From assembly GCA_037127255.1 (NCBI GenBank), contig JBANSL010000005.1, forward strand, positions 81,473,160-81,537,159: 64,000 nt of DNA, in the 5' to 3' direction. The stretch's first letter is position 1; each line of letters opens with the position of its first letter. Shown one piece after another: positions 1-12,534 of this stretch. The notes under the pieces were generated by a model that saw nothing but the letters and a program-made list of their open reading frames with translations, searched no databases and was not told where the DNA came from. This DNA is from Persicaria tinctoria (taxonomy: Eukaryota; Streptophyta; Magnoliopsida; Caryophyllales; Polygonaceae). Both the position numbers and the translations under genes were made by a program.

Positions 1-530
1 AAGAGTAGATATATAGATTCAAAAAATTAAAGAAAAAAGAGAATTAAAGAAAATCAAAGAAAAATGGCAAAAAAAAAAAAAAAAGATTGGTCAACACTTC
101 TAAAAAGCCTCTAAGATTGACACATCATCCTAAACTCTTCTAAATTATATAGCTAGTTAGTAAATATGTTAAGAATAAAAGAAAAAATGTGATTAATTGG
201 TTTAAATAGATAAAGGGAATAAAATAATAAAAAATAAAGGAAATAAATAATTAAAAAAGGGAAAAAATTAATTGGTGGAAATGAGATGATTATGGAGAAG
301 ATGACATATAAGCATTAAGTATTCTAAATTAAGAGTAGATATATAGATTAAAAAACATTAAAGAAAAAAGAGAATAAAAGGAAAAAGAAGAAAAAAAGAG
401 AATTAAAGAAAATCAAAGAAAAATGGCAAAAAAAAATAAAAATTGGTCAACACTCCTAAAATGCATCTAAGATTGACACATCATCCTAAACTCTTATAAA
501 TTAAGAGTTTATATAGATATAGATATAAAT
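1..530. repeat. AT-rich direct repeat pair
   Basis: The segment at about 1-170 recurs at about 331-500 in the same orientation. Both copies start with an AAGAGTAGATATATAGATT-like stretch, pass through A-rich sequence and reach GATTGACACATCATCC. The copies differ by small indels in the A tracts. No coding potential is seen. This looks like a duplicated AT-rich repeat; the family is not recognised. Confidence 0.6.
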
Positions 531-979
531 TAAACCCAAGCTCTTCCTTTATGCTTAAGGACAAAGCTCATATGGGCCCAAGTATTATTCTTCTTGTTCA
601 AAACCCAACTAGAAGTCCAAACATAGACCCAAACAATTCAAGACATATCTAACACTTGTCAAAGGCAACATTTGTAATACTTTATCCCACGTCGAAAATA
701 ATAAAGATGTTAACAGTGATTTATAAATGATTCAAGTTATACCCTTGTCAAAAGTGTTTTTTCTTTTCATACTCCAAAATTGGACTCTTCTTTCTTTCAA
801 TATTGGACTCTTGCTTTATCCTCTTAATTTGTGCTCTTCAATCGCTAATCAAGAACCCTCCAAAATTGTCAACACTTTAAAAATATATATAATGGTGCAT
901 GTATTTACATGTATATTAGGTCATTACAGTATAACTATATTGAAGTCTCATGCTTTATACAATAACGACGAGACTTGAT

Positions 980-1130
980 TAGCACATCTAGCAACCACTC
1001 CGAAGCATAATCAAGGAAAACGGTAATGGCCACATCATTGATCACCAATTCCAAATAGTAGCTGAATTCTTTGGCGATCTTCACACAATCAGAATTTCTG
1101 GCTCATGGCCACGAGAAGATGTCAGATAAA
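980..1130 (-). pseudogene. Fragment paralogous to 3535-3690
   Basis: On the minus strand this fragment parallels the open frame at 3514-4020. Both copies carry GAGACTTGATTAG followed by a tract ending in TTCTTTGGCGATCTTCACAC. This copy has no useful reading frame. The parent protein is not recognised. Confidence 0.5.
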
Positions 1131-1929
1131 CATGTTCCATGTTTTAATTTAACCTTCCATTAACAACGTATACATAATACATTTGACATGGAATTCCAGA
1201 TCCCTAATAATACAAATTACAAAATAAATATATTTTTATTGCCCAAAAATGCTGAAACTTTGGGATATTATGTCAGATAAATACTTTACATACTTCAACA
1301 CCGAAACCATATATCAAAGTCCCAAATGCTTTATTTTGAGACTTGAATTCACTCATGTATTTAAACACATAGCCATAGACCTCCGAGACCGAATCTTGTG
1401 AATAAATAAAAAGTTAATTTTCTTTTCAAAATAGAAATCTATAAGATTAAAGATCAAATATTTTGCCATGTTTCTACAATTCTCTACTATTTCCGCTTTC
1501 ATCACCGTACAAATGGGTACATCAGCTATCGCAACACCCATGGTGTGGGTGTTTATGCGATATTGTTTCTGATAATGGTCCAAAACTAAAAACAAGAGAA
1601 AATGCTTCAATGGCTAGATAACCCATTACATTAAAAGTTAATTGACATTACAAGAAAATAAGAAAACTTACTCTTGAACCCTTTAATATTGAATTGTCCT
1701 CACATTGCGCCCGAACAGGAAGAGTTCTTTTGACATAAATAGAGTTTGAATAACTTATAAATCACTCCGAACATCCTTATTGTATCCATTGTGGATTGTG
1801 GGCCTTGACAATCGCAATGCCCATAATATATTATTTGATTGGAGAAGAGGAGATTGTATTCATATTGATTTTTAATAGACTATTCTACCAAAGATCACAA
1901 CCTAAAAGGAAGGTTAACCCACTAACTTT

Positions 1930-2455
1930 ACTTCTATTTCTATCCAGTGGAGAGGGAAAGGTCTCAAGTGAAGAGGGAAAGGATTAATATATTAGACTTT
2001 TGGGCATTAAATCTGGAGATGTCAAATACAACAAGTACAAAGCAAATTCTCCTGTTCACTGTTTTGACGCTAAATATCATTTGATTGCGGCTGGAATAAC
2101 TAATTCCTTGTTGCTTTACAAATATTGTAAAGTAACCGAACCTGCATGGACTTTAAAGACGGCAAGGAAGCCAACGTCCCTTGTATGACATTTCTTGAAC
2201 GACCATAGTATCATAACCGCCTTTGATGGTGGCTCCATTGCTATCTTGGACATGAGAAAAGGAGTATCACCACCGGTTGTTCAAGTACAAAGCAACATTG
2301 CATCCATGACATGGGTTAGAAAGCAACTCGTAATCGGCGACACCGTATCGATGGCTACTTACTCTGTAGATAGAGTTGCTTCCTCCTTTTGTAATGCAAA
2401 TAGTATAGAAGAATTGCAATTGCAGGAAGTTTTTACTCAGATTCATCTTTTGTAA
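1930..2455 (+). pseudogene. WD40-repeat protein relic (3' half)
   Basis: One reading frame is interrupted by TAA at about 1985 and TGA at about 2186. It encodes a WD40-like series: SSGEGKVSS, then DAKYHLIAAGITNSLLLY, then AFDGGSIAILDMRKG, then WVRKQLVIGDTVSMATYS. The second copy at 45.7-46.1 kb keeps the diagnostic LWDIESGEV motif where this copy has LLGIKSGDV. Spacing of the blade-like segments is about 40 residues, typical of WD40 propellers. The N-terminal half is absent here. The protein cannot be named; some sort of WD40 adaptor is likely. In-frame stops make it a relic. Confidence 0.6.
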
Positions 2456-2976
2456 TCAACTTGCAATATATTGCTTACCGAGGCCTGAGATTGAGGAAAT
2501 AGTTATGAACACTGATAAAAGTGCTTTCTTTTGTAATGCAGATAGTATAGAAGAACTGCAGGAAGTTTCTACTCAATTCATATGTTGTAAACTTGTAATC
2601 AACTTTGAAAGTTCAATTTAGAGACCATTCGTTACCAAGAAATTGTTTGATCTCGCATAAATTTCTTGAATCGATTCGTAGTTTCAGTTTTCCTTATTTT
2701 TTGGTATTTCGATTATCGTAGTACTTTGTTTCCCAGAAAGCGGATTAATTTGACAACCCAAATTGTTTAAAGCCTCAATTTAATTTAGCGTGGAAGTATG
2801 TTGTCGATTGCTGATTTAGCGGTGATATTTTATTGTTGTAGTTGTAGATAAATCAAAATCAAAGCCAGGAGAGGCTATTGGAGACCCTACTTCTACTTGT
2901 ACTGCTCAACTCATGAATACTGAAAAAAACTAGTGGTCTCTGATTATGATGATGATGATGGATTGGGAGATGAAGA

Positions 2977-3198
2977 TTGGGGCTGAAGTTCAGATTCATA
3001 CACACCTTGGATCCCCCTACTATTTGCTTCATTTGTCACAAGGATATTTCTGACCATATTCCTATTGATTACCCTAAATTTCCACGCAGTTATCCAATTA
3101 GGAATGGTCAATGCATTTTATGTTGGATGTTAGATGATCATGTTGCTGAAAACTGCCTTGTTAAAGAGAAATTTAAACAGATGTTTGATGGAAGCTAG
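2977..3198 (+). other. Unrecognised Cys-rich open frame
   Basis: This is a short open frame of about 73 codons with six cysteines in pairs: a CFIC pair, then CILCW followed by a His and a Cys. This resembles a zinc knuckle loosely (C-x2-C-x5-H-x4-C, one residue longer than the usual retroviral knuckle). The first codon is not ATG. An acidic GATGATGAT run lies just upstream, in another frame. It could be an exon scrap or a retroelement piece; I do not recognise it. Confidence 0.25.
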
Positions 3199-3513
3199 GT
3201 AAGGCTCAACCCTAATCCTTGCAAAAACAATCATCAACATAAAGACATGTCTGATGATTATTTTGGTTTTTAACCATCTGTTGTCGTTTTGGTAAGACAT
3301 TTGGTCAGTTCGTGTTTCATTTGCAGTATTGTAGTGGATGCTGAATAAATTTTTAATCATAGTTGTATATACATGGAATTCATCTGTTGTTGTGTATTAA
3401 ACTTAAATTTACATAGAAGAACTGGGAATTATGTTGGGGGTTTGGGAAAGGTTATGATGCACCCAACATTGGATAAATGATCAAGGGACCAAAGACGGTC
3501 ACCCAGTGGCGAA

Positions 3514-4020
3514 CTATAGTGAAGTTTCATTCTTTATACGGTAACGGTGAGACTTGATTAGAACATCTAGAAACCGCTCAGAAGTATAATTAAGGAAAGC
3601 GGTAACAACAACATGATTGATAACCAATTCCACATAGTAGCTTAATTCTTTGGCGATCTTCACACTATCAAGATTTGTGGTTCGTGGGAAATCCAAATCT
3701 AGAACGGCCTTTAGTTTGACACACTCAAACATTTCTATAATGTGCTTGACTTCGGAGAAGACAAGCCTATCGAAATAAAATTCCACATCTTTCTTCACAA
3801 AAATGTCACAAACGTGATGAGCCCACAATAACTCTCCACTTAACCTATTCAAATTATCAATCAATGATGACACACACACAAATAAATCACTCCAAACATA
3901 CACACACATATACCCATGCCACTTAGCCCTATGAAGTCCATTTTTCGGAGGGCAGGGTTGACGGTGTAACAACTTAATATATGTTACGAGGCTAATTTCG
4001 AGGGTATGTTTGATTCTCAA
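3514..4020 (-). pseudogene. Unrecognised open frame, paralogous to 980-1130
   Basis: A minus-strand open frame of about 168 codons. Its later half has an ordered helical look (FDRLVFSEVKHIIEMFE, then KIAKELSYYVELVINHVV) and seems to be a real protein remnant, not a shadow. A shorter, more decayed copy sits at 980-1130. I cannot assign a family. The upstream 60 codons are low quality, so the true start is unknown. The frame may be one exon of a longer lost gene. Confidence 0.35.
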
Positions 4021-4690
4021 TGGTTACGATTTTTTTGGGGGCTAACAATGTAGCTAAGTAACCTCAAATTATGGATTTGAGGGTATATTTCTAGGTGTAT
4101 ATCCTCAAAAAATTGAATTTACTTCGAGGGCAAGGTCAAGGGTAAATCTATTTGCCCTATTTAATGCATTAAATACCCCCCAACTACCTATGTTGCTTTA
4201 CCAATTTGTACGAGGTTCATCTCTATCTTCCTATTGTACTTTCTTCTAGCCACAACATTCAACCATTCTCTAATTCTCTATCTACCTTCCATTTGCAAGT
4301 TTTATTAGATTCGATCAAGAGTGGTATTTGATCTTCATTTCTGGTAAGTATATATCATCATTTTGATCGACATTTATTTTTTTATTTTCATACAAGTTAC
4401 ATGGTGGAAAAGTAAGAAAATTTATATGATTTAGAAACCGTAGAGCGATACCTTGAAAATGGAGTTACATATTATGTAAATATTAATATCAAATATGCCC
4501 CATCGAGTTCATAATTTCGAGGTTAAACTATTATGATTACCCTCAGTAATGCTCTCAAATTATTAATTTCGAGGGTAAACAAGTGCATAAACCCTCCCCT
4601 TGTAGCAACAATATTAAGGTTTCGAGGGCAAATTTGATGCTAAATATAGCCTCCAATTATGAATTTGAGGGCGCGATCAAGAGTGTGCTC
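4020..4690. repeat. Region with dispersed TTCGAGGG motifs
   Basis: The motif (A)TTTCGAGGGTA or close variants recurs at least six times across this region and just before it, mixed with inverted CCCTC forms. Between them lies sequence with a promoter-like look and a possible splice donor (TCTGGTAAGTAT near 4340). Such clustered short motifs are typical of the subterminal regions of CACTA-type transposons, but no CACTA terminus was found. Confidence 0.35.
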
Positions 4691-4759
4691 CTGGGTAAAT
4701 GTATACCTTTTTTTAGCTAAATCTTACCAATCTTTTGTTCCATTGTATTTATCACACTC

Positions 4760-5200
4760 TATTTTTTTTTTGTTCCTGAGAGTTTGTCGCCGCCACACCA
4801 GCCTCACCCCGACACCTCCTCCCCTCCCCCTCTTACCACCCCTTGGTTGCTCCCGGTCCACGATCTACTTACTGGCCTACCGATCCCACCTTGCCATGCA
4901 GTAGTGTTGCCTTCCCCAGACGCCAATCAGCTTAGTCTCCATCACCAACCGACGTCTGCCTCCTCCCTTCGCCTACCTGGTTCTCCGGCAGTCCGTTTTC
5001 TGCTCTACCCTTAGTTTTCGGCTAGCGAAGGGACACCCTCGGCTCCACCTCCTGCTGCTCGTCTGCTCCATGGGTACTACTGCGTAGTCCTGGTGGTGTG
5101 CTTCGCCCCTCCGTGGCTCCTTCGCATTGTTCGTCGGTTTTCACTCCTGAGGTTGCCCTAGCGTTTGAACAACGCTACTTTCATTCTTTCAAAAAAAAAT
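4760..5200 (-). mobile_element. LINE 5'-end fragment
   Basis: Read on the minus strand, the segment begins with a T-run and GAAAGAATG, then GTAGCGTTGTTCAAACGCT, followed by a GC-rich stretch. The same start occurs at 34045, just ahead of a DUF4283-type LINE ORF1. I therefore read this as the 5' end of a related LINE on the minus strand, cut off after about 430 bases. No ORF1 domain is visible here. Confidence 0.45.
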
Positions 5201-6336
5201 CAATCCTTGTAGATCAGCAACATCAAGAGTTAGAAACAAATAGACCGAATGAAAAGCCAAACAAAGAAGCTTGCTGAAACCACTAACAAAGTACTTAGCA
5301 CAATCCAGCAAACAATAGTAGATTGAAAGAAGATTTAACAAGCAATTGCAGGATAGAAGCAAGAAGATTTAACAAGCAATAGCAGGATAGAAGAAAGAAG
5401 CGTAGATTTAAGCAACAGTAGATTGAAACAAAAAAAGAAGGCATATTAAAATGGCGCAGAAATTAAATGGCGAGCACATGCCTGGAGGTACTTGGACTGC
5501 GACTGCAAGAGCATCATCTTCTCTCAATCTCTCTCTATTCGTTGCGTGCAAGAGAGATTATAAAGCATATCTCCTTCCTCCTCGGCTTCGATCAACGATC
5601 TGAGCTCCCAGGAACTCTCTCCGTATACAGGTAAAGCAGATCCTGACCATCACCAACTCTGTTCAAACCAGATCCCATCGATCTCCTTTGGATATGAGTT
5701 GTGGCTAGATCTGGTGTTTGTCTAATGGTGAGTGTTGATCAGCGGCGAAGACCAACAAGTAGAGGGCGGAGGAGATGCGGAAATCGACGAGGAGGCCGGA
5801 GGTGGAAGAACGGAGAGAGAGAGAGAGAGAGCCGGAGATGCCGATTTCAGCAATGGAGATTCGGCAAGGGAGATCCGCTGGGGTTGTGGTCGCCGGTTTC
5901 AGCACGCGACAACAGTGGTGGCCCCGACCTCGTGTTCCGACAGCGATGATGGGGGGTTGTGGTCACCGAAGGTGGATGGTGGTGGCGGCAACGGTGGCGG
6001 ATGCGGTGGTCAGCGAGAAGGACGATGGTGGTGATCGTGAGAACAGAGGAGCGATGGTGACACCCTTTCAGCAGGAGCTCGACGAAGATGACAGGGAGAG
6101 GAGCAAGAGAGAAGACGACGAGGAGAGAACGACCAAGAGAGGGAAGGAGATCTGAGATTTGACGGTAAGGAGAAAGAAGGAATGAAGAGAGATTTAGGAT
6201 TTAGGTTTAGATATGAGGAGGGTAAATTTGTCCAGAAAATTATAGATGGACAAAAAACTAATTTAACAAGTTTGGGGGTATGGAGGATGTAAGTGTGTTG
6301 CTAGTGTGTTGCTCTGCAACAGGTTTCATGTAAGGT
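5201..6336. other. No gene; small repeats and a purine-rich tract
   Basis: A 38-base unit (AAGAAGATTTAACAAGCAA plus flank) is duplicated near 5330-5400. From about 5740 to 6155 the sequence is rich in GGAG and GAGA, including a (GA)n run near 5815. It gives overlapping open frames on both strands with no recognisable domain. I regard those frames as compositional. Confidence 0.5.
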
Positions 6337-6560
6337 TGTTAGAACCTTGGTTAAGGGTGGTTAGTTAGTTGTGGTTAGCTTAGAGTTGGGTTAGCTGGTG
6401 TATATATAAATAGCTTGTAGCTTGTAGTTAGAAGCTTGTAACAGAATATAGATCAATAAATAGAAAATTCTCAATTCTCTCGTGTGAGCAAGCTTGATCA
6501 TCCAGATCTAGCTTGGTGATTGTGTGTTGCAAATCTCAGCTCGAGTTGTTGAGATTTGTT
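6337..6560 (+). mobile_element. Probable Copia-type LTR remnant
   Basis: Starts TGTTAGAACC, has a TATATAAATAG box near 6401, a repeated AGCTTGTAGCTTGT just after it and an AATAAA near 6455. This is the layout of the U3-R part of plant Copia LTRs. The 3' border and target duplication were not found, so it may be a truncated solo LTR. Confidence 0.45.
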
Positions 6561-7091
6561 AGGGGGACACTCCCCCAATAAAGCCCCAAAAAAGGATCGG
6601 GTGGGCAAATTTTCTATAAAAAAAAACTCCTGTAAAAAGGATAGGACTTGAATTAGCCCATCATGTCCAGTGTCCTCTCCAACACATTTTATAAATTACT
6701 CATGGTTGGAATATGAGTTGTCCTATCTCGAAAATATTGCGATGTCCTGAATAACATATAAAGTCGGCGGGTTACTTATCTCATTGAATTGTCAAATGAT
6801 TTTGAGATGAAACCTTGTTAGTTTTATGTGGTGTTCTTGTCTCTTGCACACGGTCTCCCTTTAGATTGTCTTGAGCCCATCAGCCCAACCAACTTTAACA
6901 CTCCTATGTATTTATATATACGGTCTTCCTATCATGTGCCCTAAGGACTTATGTTAAGAATCTTAATCGGAAAAGATTCATATCAAATAAAGAAGGGATC
7001 GATCATAGAAAAACAATATTAAGAAAAACTAAAATAATTTAAATTTAGGTTATAGAAAAATCGTTATTTATATATATCCGTTTTAAAAGAA
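6561..7091. other. No gene seen
   Basis: AT-rich sequence with a short GGGGGACACTCCCCC palindrome near 6561-6577. No reading frame or RNA gene is recognised. Confidence 0.5.
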
Positions 7092-7766
7092 GTGGTGGCG
7101 GGAGTATGGCATGCTCGGAATCGGCGGATCTTCGAGAACTCTGTGGTGCTCCCAACGCAGGTCTTCGAGGATGCGATGGAGCTGAGTGAGAGGGAGACAA
7201 GTTCCAAACGGGCAAGGGAGGTCGCGACCACCAGATCACAGGGGGAAGAATTGGCGGGAATGGGGAATCACGCCAAATGGTGGCTTCCGGAACCAGGATA
7301 TATCAAGGTAAACTGTGACGCCGCGGTCTCGGAGGAGAAGGGGTGCGGAGTGGGTACAATTGCAAGGGACGAGAATGGTGCTCTGGTTTGGGCAGCTGCT
7401 GGCACGATTCAAAGAGGCTCGATCCCTTTAGTTGCTGAGATCGAAGCGGCTATTTGGGCTGCTCGGCTTGCTGCGGAAAGAGAGATTCAGCTGGTGGTTA
7501 TTGAAACTGATTGTGAGCAGCTTGTAAAGTGTACGCAGCAGAAGAAATTCCCAGGAGGCGTGGTGGGGGTCTTGCTCAACGAGCTCACTAGTCTGTCGGC
7601 AGCTTTCCGGGAGTGCAAATGGAGCTTCGTGCATCGTAATGGGAATAAGGCTGCGCACTTTCTTGCCCATCTTAGACCCGCATCTTGTTTTTTTAGCTTT
7701 TCAAAGGACAATTTGCCGCCTCAATTGTTTGAAATTGTGTTGGGTGACTTGATGGTAATGGAATAA
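7092..7766 (+). pseudogene. RNase H domain of a plant LINE-type element (RVT_3-like)
   Basis: An open frame of 224 codons. It begins in the linker that usually joins reverse transcriptase to RNase H (VWHARNRRIFEN) and runs through a complete RNase H-like fold. The acidic residues appear in order: Asp in KVNCDAAV (about residue 75), Glu in AEIEAAIWAA (about 115), Asp in ETDCEQL (about 138), and a C-terminal RNGNKAAHFLA block where His replaces the usual Asp. That replacement is common in the plant RVT_3 family. There is no reverse transcriptase upstream, so this is the 3' tail of a LINE or a domesticated single-domain copy. There is no ATG context typical of a host gene. Confidence 0.65.
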
Positions 7767-8199
7767 AACAAGTGGTTTGAGAGATGTTGAATTGGAAATT
7801 TTGAATTATACTTCATTCTAAAATCAGATTCAAAGGAAGTGGTTTGGGGGATGTTGAATTTCGTCCCGATACCACTGACACATATTAATTTACTCAATAT
7901 ATCAAGACGAAATTCGAGTGACATGAATGTGTAATTGTCTCATTACAATCAACTTCCATTATACGTAGAACCTTTCTTTAAACTTACATAGCGATTTCAT
8001 ATTAAATCTAACCCACCTTCAATTTAAATCTAAATTAATTAATAATTAGTGCTTATAATTTTAATTAATTTATTTTCGTATTTTCTTTTCCATGTTTTGA
8101 TATTGTTACCGTATTTTTGTAACAAATTTTTTTTACTTTATTATTTTAATTTTATCAGCACTTAAATATTTCAATCCAGAGTTTTGAAACAAAATTATA
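7767..8199. other. AT-rich spacer, no gene
   Basis: AT-rich sequence between the RNase H frame and the Stowaway element. A GGAAGTGGTTTG-like word and GATGTTGAATT each occur twice within 7768-7862. Nothing else is recognised. Confidence 0.5.
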
Positions 8200-8436
8200 C
8201 TCCTTCCGTCTCATATTAATTGACGTTTGTCTTTTTGTGCACGTTTTTTAAGGAGCGAAAAACTTTATAAAATATTATTATTTTAATTAATTTTTTTATA
8301 TAATGTTATACTTTTTACTACTAAGTATCAAATTATATAAAAAAATTAATTAAAAAAATAATATTTTACAGAGTTTTTCGCTCTTTAAAAAACGCGCCGA
8401 AAAGTAAAACGACATTTAATTTGAGACGAAGTGAGT
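8200..8436. mobile_element. Stowaway-type MITE upstream of the terpene synthase
   Basis: The left end is CTCCTTCCGTCTCATATTAA. The right end, reverse-complemented, is CTCACTTCGTCTCAAATTAA. It is flanked on both sides by TA. Length is 237 bases, with an AT-rich palindromic interior. These are hallmarks of Tc1/Mariner-derived Stowaway elements. It sits about 340 bases upstream of the terpene synthase ATG and so may contribute to its promoter region. Confidence 0.8.
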
Positions 8437-8636
8437 ATTTTGGTTATAGTCAAATTCTTTCTTGCTAAAAAGAAATAAAAATGTATTGAACTAGGGGATC
8501 TTGATTGTGACTGGTAAAAGTGAGGGAGGGAGTACGTCTTTATCCGTGGGTAAATCCAAAAAAAAACTGGGGGGGAACTCAACACTCTGAAAAACTCGAC
8601 GCAACAACGACAGTCAGCCAGCCACGGTGGAAAATT

Positions 8637-8741
8637 CTCACCCGGCCCGGCCCGGCCCGACCCGAGCAGGGCGAGGCGCACACACTATAAATTAGGCCAC
8701 GGCGCACACACTTAATTATAAGCCATATATATATATATATC
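8637..8741 (+). promoter_or_regulatory. Terpene synthase proximal promoter
   Basis: A CCCGGCCCGGCCCGG run at about 8641-8660 is followed by a repeated GGCGCACACACT word (about 8674 and 8702). A long TATATATATATAT tract at about 8727-8740 lies some 35-45 bases ahead of the start codon and is the probable TATA element. The start site itself is not determined. Confidence 0.45.
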
Positions 8742-8773
8742 CCAAAACTCAGTTAATCAATTAAACCTTAAAC

Positions 8774-11700
8774 ATGTCTTCTTCCAGCATCGTTGACCAA
8801 GTAGCCCTTGAGTTGAAGAACGACGACACCCACCGTCCGGTTGCCGACTTCACTCCTAGTCTCTGGGGTGACACCTTCCTCAACTACTCTCCTCTTCGCC
8901 ATCAGGTCTCCTGGCCTCTTTATAAATCTAATTTTAATATATTAATAGTCATGTAATATACTCCATCGGTTAATTAAAATACGTCGGTTATTATTCATGC
9001 ACGCTTCTTTGAAATGATAAAAACTGTATAAAATATTAATTTTTTTCAAATTTCTTTTTATAAATTCATACTTAATAGTAGTAAGTATGAAATTATTTTA
9101 AAAAGTAATTTAAAAGGTTAATATTTTATATACGTAGTTTTTAACGCCTAAAAAAATGTACGTGAATAGTAAAACGTCTAGTTTTGGTTAACGGGGGGAG
9201 TATATATATATAGACAATTAATAGATTAAATGTACACAACCCTTAATTATTGCGTATCATGTTAAGATATCTGGACTATTGAATTAAGAAAATCAATGGA
9301 TGAGATTAAAAGTAACTTTCGATTATTCGTTGGTATTGGGAGATTATTCGGTTGAATGAAATTATTAGGTGGTATTGGGTGATTATTCGTTAGAATAAAA
9401 TTTACATTCTTTTACACTTTTTGTACAGATGAATAATTACATACTTATAGATGAATAATTATGTGAAAACAGACGAATAACAATTATGAACAAATAGACG
9501 AATAAGGTATATGTACATGATAAGGGTTGTGTACACCAGAACTATTTATAAAAATGCCCTTATAATAAGGGTGTTTTTAGATACACCGCAAATCCACCAT
9601 TAAAAATGCACGTCCATTTCGACGTGCAAGCCTTTCTGATTGTTTAGCACTTTAAAAAAATTAATTAACTCACTTTAACCCTGCACGTCGGAATTGACGT
9701 GCATGATTTGGGGTGTATATAGCGGAAACGTATAATAATTAGTAAATTGTTAGTTACAGAGTATAGTTTTGGAGAAAGTAAAAAAGATAGTATAATAAAT
9801 GATGGTATAATAAGCCGGCCAAAAAAATGATGGTATAGTAATATGTATTTGTTAATTTCCTTAAAATTTGAAAAAGAAACTAATACATTTGTTAAAAAAT
9901 ATAAGTACTTTTAGACATTTGCATACAAATTAAGGAAATTATAAACCTATTTCATTTAAACCCCTCGTTAATTAATATCTACAATCCTTATCAACCAATA
10001 AAATTTGAGTAAAAAGTAAAAAATTAACAATTCTCATATCCCAATACCTAGAAAACCTAAAAGGACTTATATTTTCAAACAAAAATCTAAGTTTAAAAGG
10101 ACTTATATTTTTGAACGGAGGGAGTATGATCCAATATGTTTTAACGAATGGATGGAGTACTAACTAATTGCTTGTGTGGGTTCAGGCAACAAGAGTATCG
10201 ACGGAAGAGGACACCAGGCGGCTTGAGCTCGAACTGAAGGACGAGTTTGGACGCTTGTTAGCCAAGGCTACTGCTGACAAGGAATCGAAGCTTTTAATGG
10301 ATGAGGAATTGCTAAGCTTCATTGACAACATCGAACGTCTTGGTGTGGCTTATCGCTTTCACCTCGAAATCGAAGAAGCTCTCCATACAATCTTCACGTC
10401 CTACTCTACCGCCCTGCAGACTGCAGCTAACGAGAGCTGTGACGAGGACCTTCATCGTACTTCTCTTCGGTTCCGTCTCCTAAGACAGCATGGCTTTCAT
10501 GTTCCAACCGGTATCGATCTACTTGCAATTAAATTCATACATAATGTTTATTAATCTCATCATCGATCCATTTATATAGTCCTTTACTGTACGTGTCTAT
10601 TTGTTTTGATTCGCAGACGTGTTCCAGATCTTCAAAGATGACGATAGAGTACGCTTCAAGGCATCCTTGGCTAGCGATGTCCAAGGAATGCTTAGCTTAT
10701 ACGACGCCTCGCATCTTAGAGTGCACGGAGAAGGCATCTTAGATGAAGCCCTTGCATTCACTACTCTCCACCTCAAATCCCTCGTTGCTAGCGACCTGAG
10801 CCCTCGGTTGTCATCGCTAGTGACTCGTTCCTTGAAAATACCACTCCATAAGGCCATGGTACGACTCGAATCTAGGCATTATATCTCCATCTACGAGCAA
10901 GATCCCACACACAACAAAACATTGCTTAGATTTGCAAAGTTGGATTTCAATTTGCTTCAATCACTATACAAGGAGGAGCTAATGCCTCTTTCAAGGTAAT
11001 ATATGTATCTACTTTTTTTGATCCATGTTCAATAGTTTTATAAATTAATCCCTAGTTTGTTTTTAAGTTAATATTGATTGATTAATATTCTAATCATTAC
11101 CATCATTCCCTCATTTTTCAAACAAAAATATTGATTATATACGAGGCAAGAGTTCTAGTGAAACGAATAATATGGTGTAACTGTGAAACAAATGAATATT
11201 AAGTCATATTCATATTCATATGACATTAGGTGGATATGAATATATGGATATTATGGTATGGGAGTATGAATATGGTGTTATTCATTTTATGTTATTTGAA
11301 TATAAATAATATCATATTCATATTCACATAACATAATATTCATTTTTTCATATTTCTATAAAATAATATATTCATATGAATATGACATAATATTCATTTG
11401 TTTCACCGTACCGTTACAGCGTATTATTTGTTTCACTAGAACTCTCCCCTTATCTACGATAACCATATCCCCTAGAATATATTATATATAATCATTTCTC
11501 TCGATCTCATCTTCTATAAACTCGCAAAAAAAAAAGGGGATGATCATACAAATTTTATACATAAAAAATGATTTCTTTCCTCCTTTCTACGTACTCAAAC
11601 AAACAAGGCCAATATATATATATAACTTTATTTCGTCGATCTTTGTACGTTTTTATCCATGTTTAGGTGGTGGAAGGACTTGGATATGACTTCAAAACTG

Positions 11701-12493
11701 CCATTTCTTGTAAGAGACAGGGTTGTGGAACTGTACTTTTGGGGATTAGGAGCCTTATACGAACCTCAATACTCGTTTGCTAGAATGATATTTGTTAAAG
11801 TAGCACAACTAATATCGATTCTAGACGACGTATATGATGCATACGGTGTCATTGATGAGCTTGAGCCCTTTCTAAAAGCAATGGAGAAGTAAGTGTTGTC
11901 AATCCAATCAAGTTCATTTGCACGTACAAATGAAACTTATAACATACAATACGCTGATATTGTGATCGTGTTGATCGATCGATTAATCTTTTATTAGATG
12001 GGATATAAGTTGCACGGAGAAACTTCCCAAGTACATGAATCAAGTGTTTGAAGCTTTCTTTACTACCTATAAGGAGATTGAACACCGTTTGGCAGCTCAA
12101 GGACGCTCACATTTTATTCGTTACGTGATAGAGGAGGTATTAATTACTCAATTGCAAGATAGATCGATTCATATTCATCTATTCAAATTGTTTGATTTAA
12201 AGATCGAAAAATTAATCTCGATCTATTGATTTGTAGACCCTAGACATCTCTCGAGTTTACTTGCAAGAAGCGAGATGGAGGCACAACAAGTACACACCTA
12301 CATACAACGAGTATATGACGAAAGCTGCCACATTAACCTTTGGCAACAACTGGGCGCTCGCCATATGTTTCGCAGGGATGGGAGAAGTTGCATCGGAAGG
12401 AGCTTTCAACTGGCTTCGCCGCAATCCTTGTGTAGTTGAAGGCGCCGGCAGGCATGGAAGGCTCCTCAATGATATGGTTAGCCGCCAGGTATT

Positions 12494-12534
<41 letters not shown>

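Larger units (their letters stand above)
660..2620. repeat. Left copy of a WD40-containing duplicated segment
   Basis: The stretch beginning near 670 (TTTATCCCACGTCGAAAATA) matches the stretch beginning near 44341. The match resumes through the WD40 relic and its 3' flank (about 1945-2620 here, 45667-46330 there). Within the 3' flank, a short piece containing GAAGAACTGCAGGAAGTTTC occurs twice in both copies. No other gene is seen between 660 and 1930. Confidence 0.6.

Noticed and set aside
5701..6155. Overlapping open frames of up to 126 codons on both strands
   Set aside because: Purine-rich composition, no domain, no splice context; several frames are open at once, as expected from biased sequence.
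10100..10160. CGGAGGGAGTA as a further Stowaway in TPS intron 1
   Set aside because: Only a right-end word is visible; no matching left end was found.
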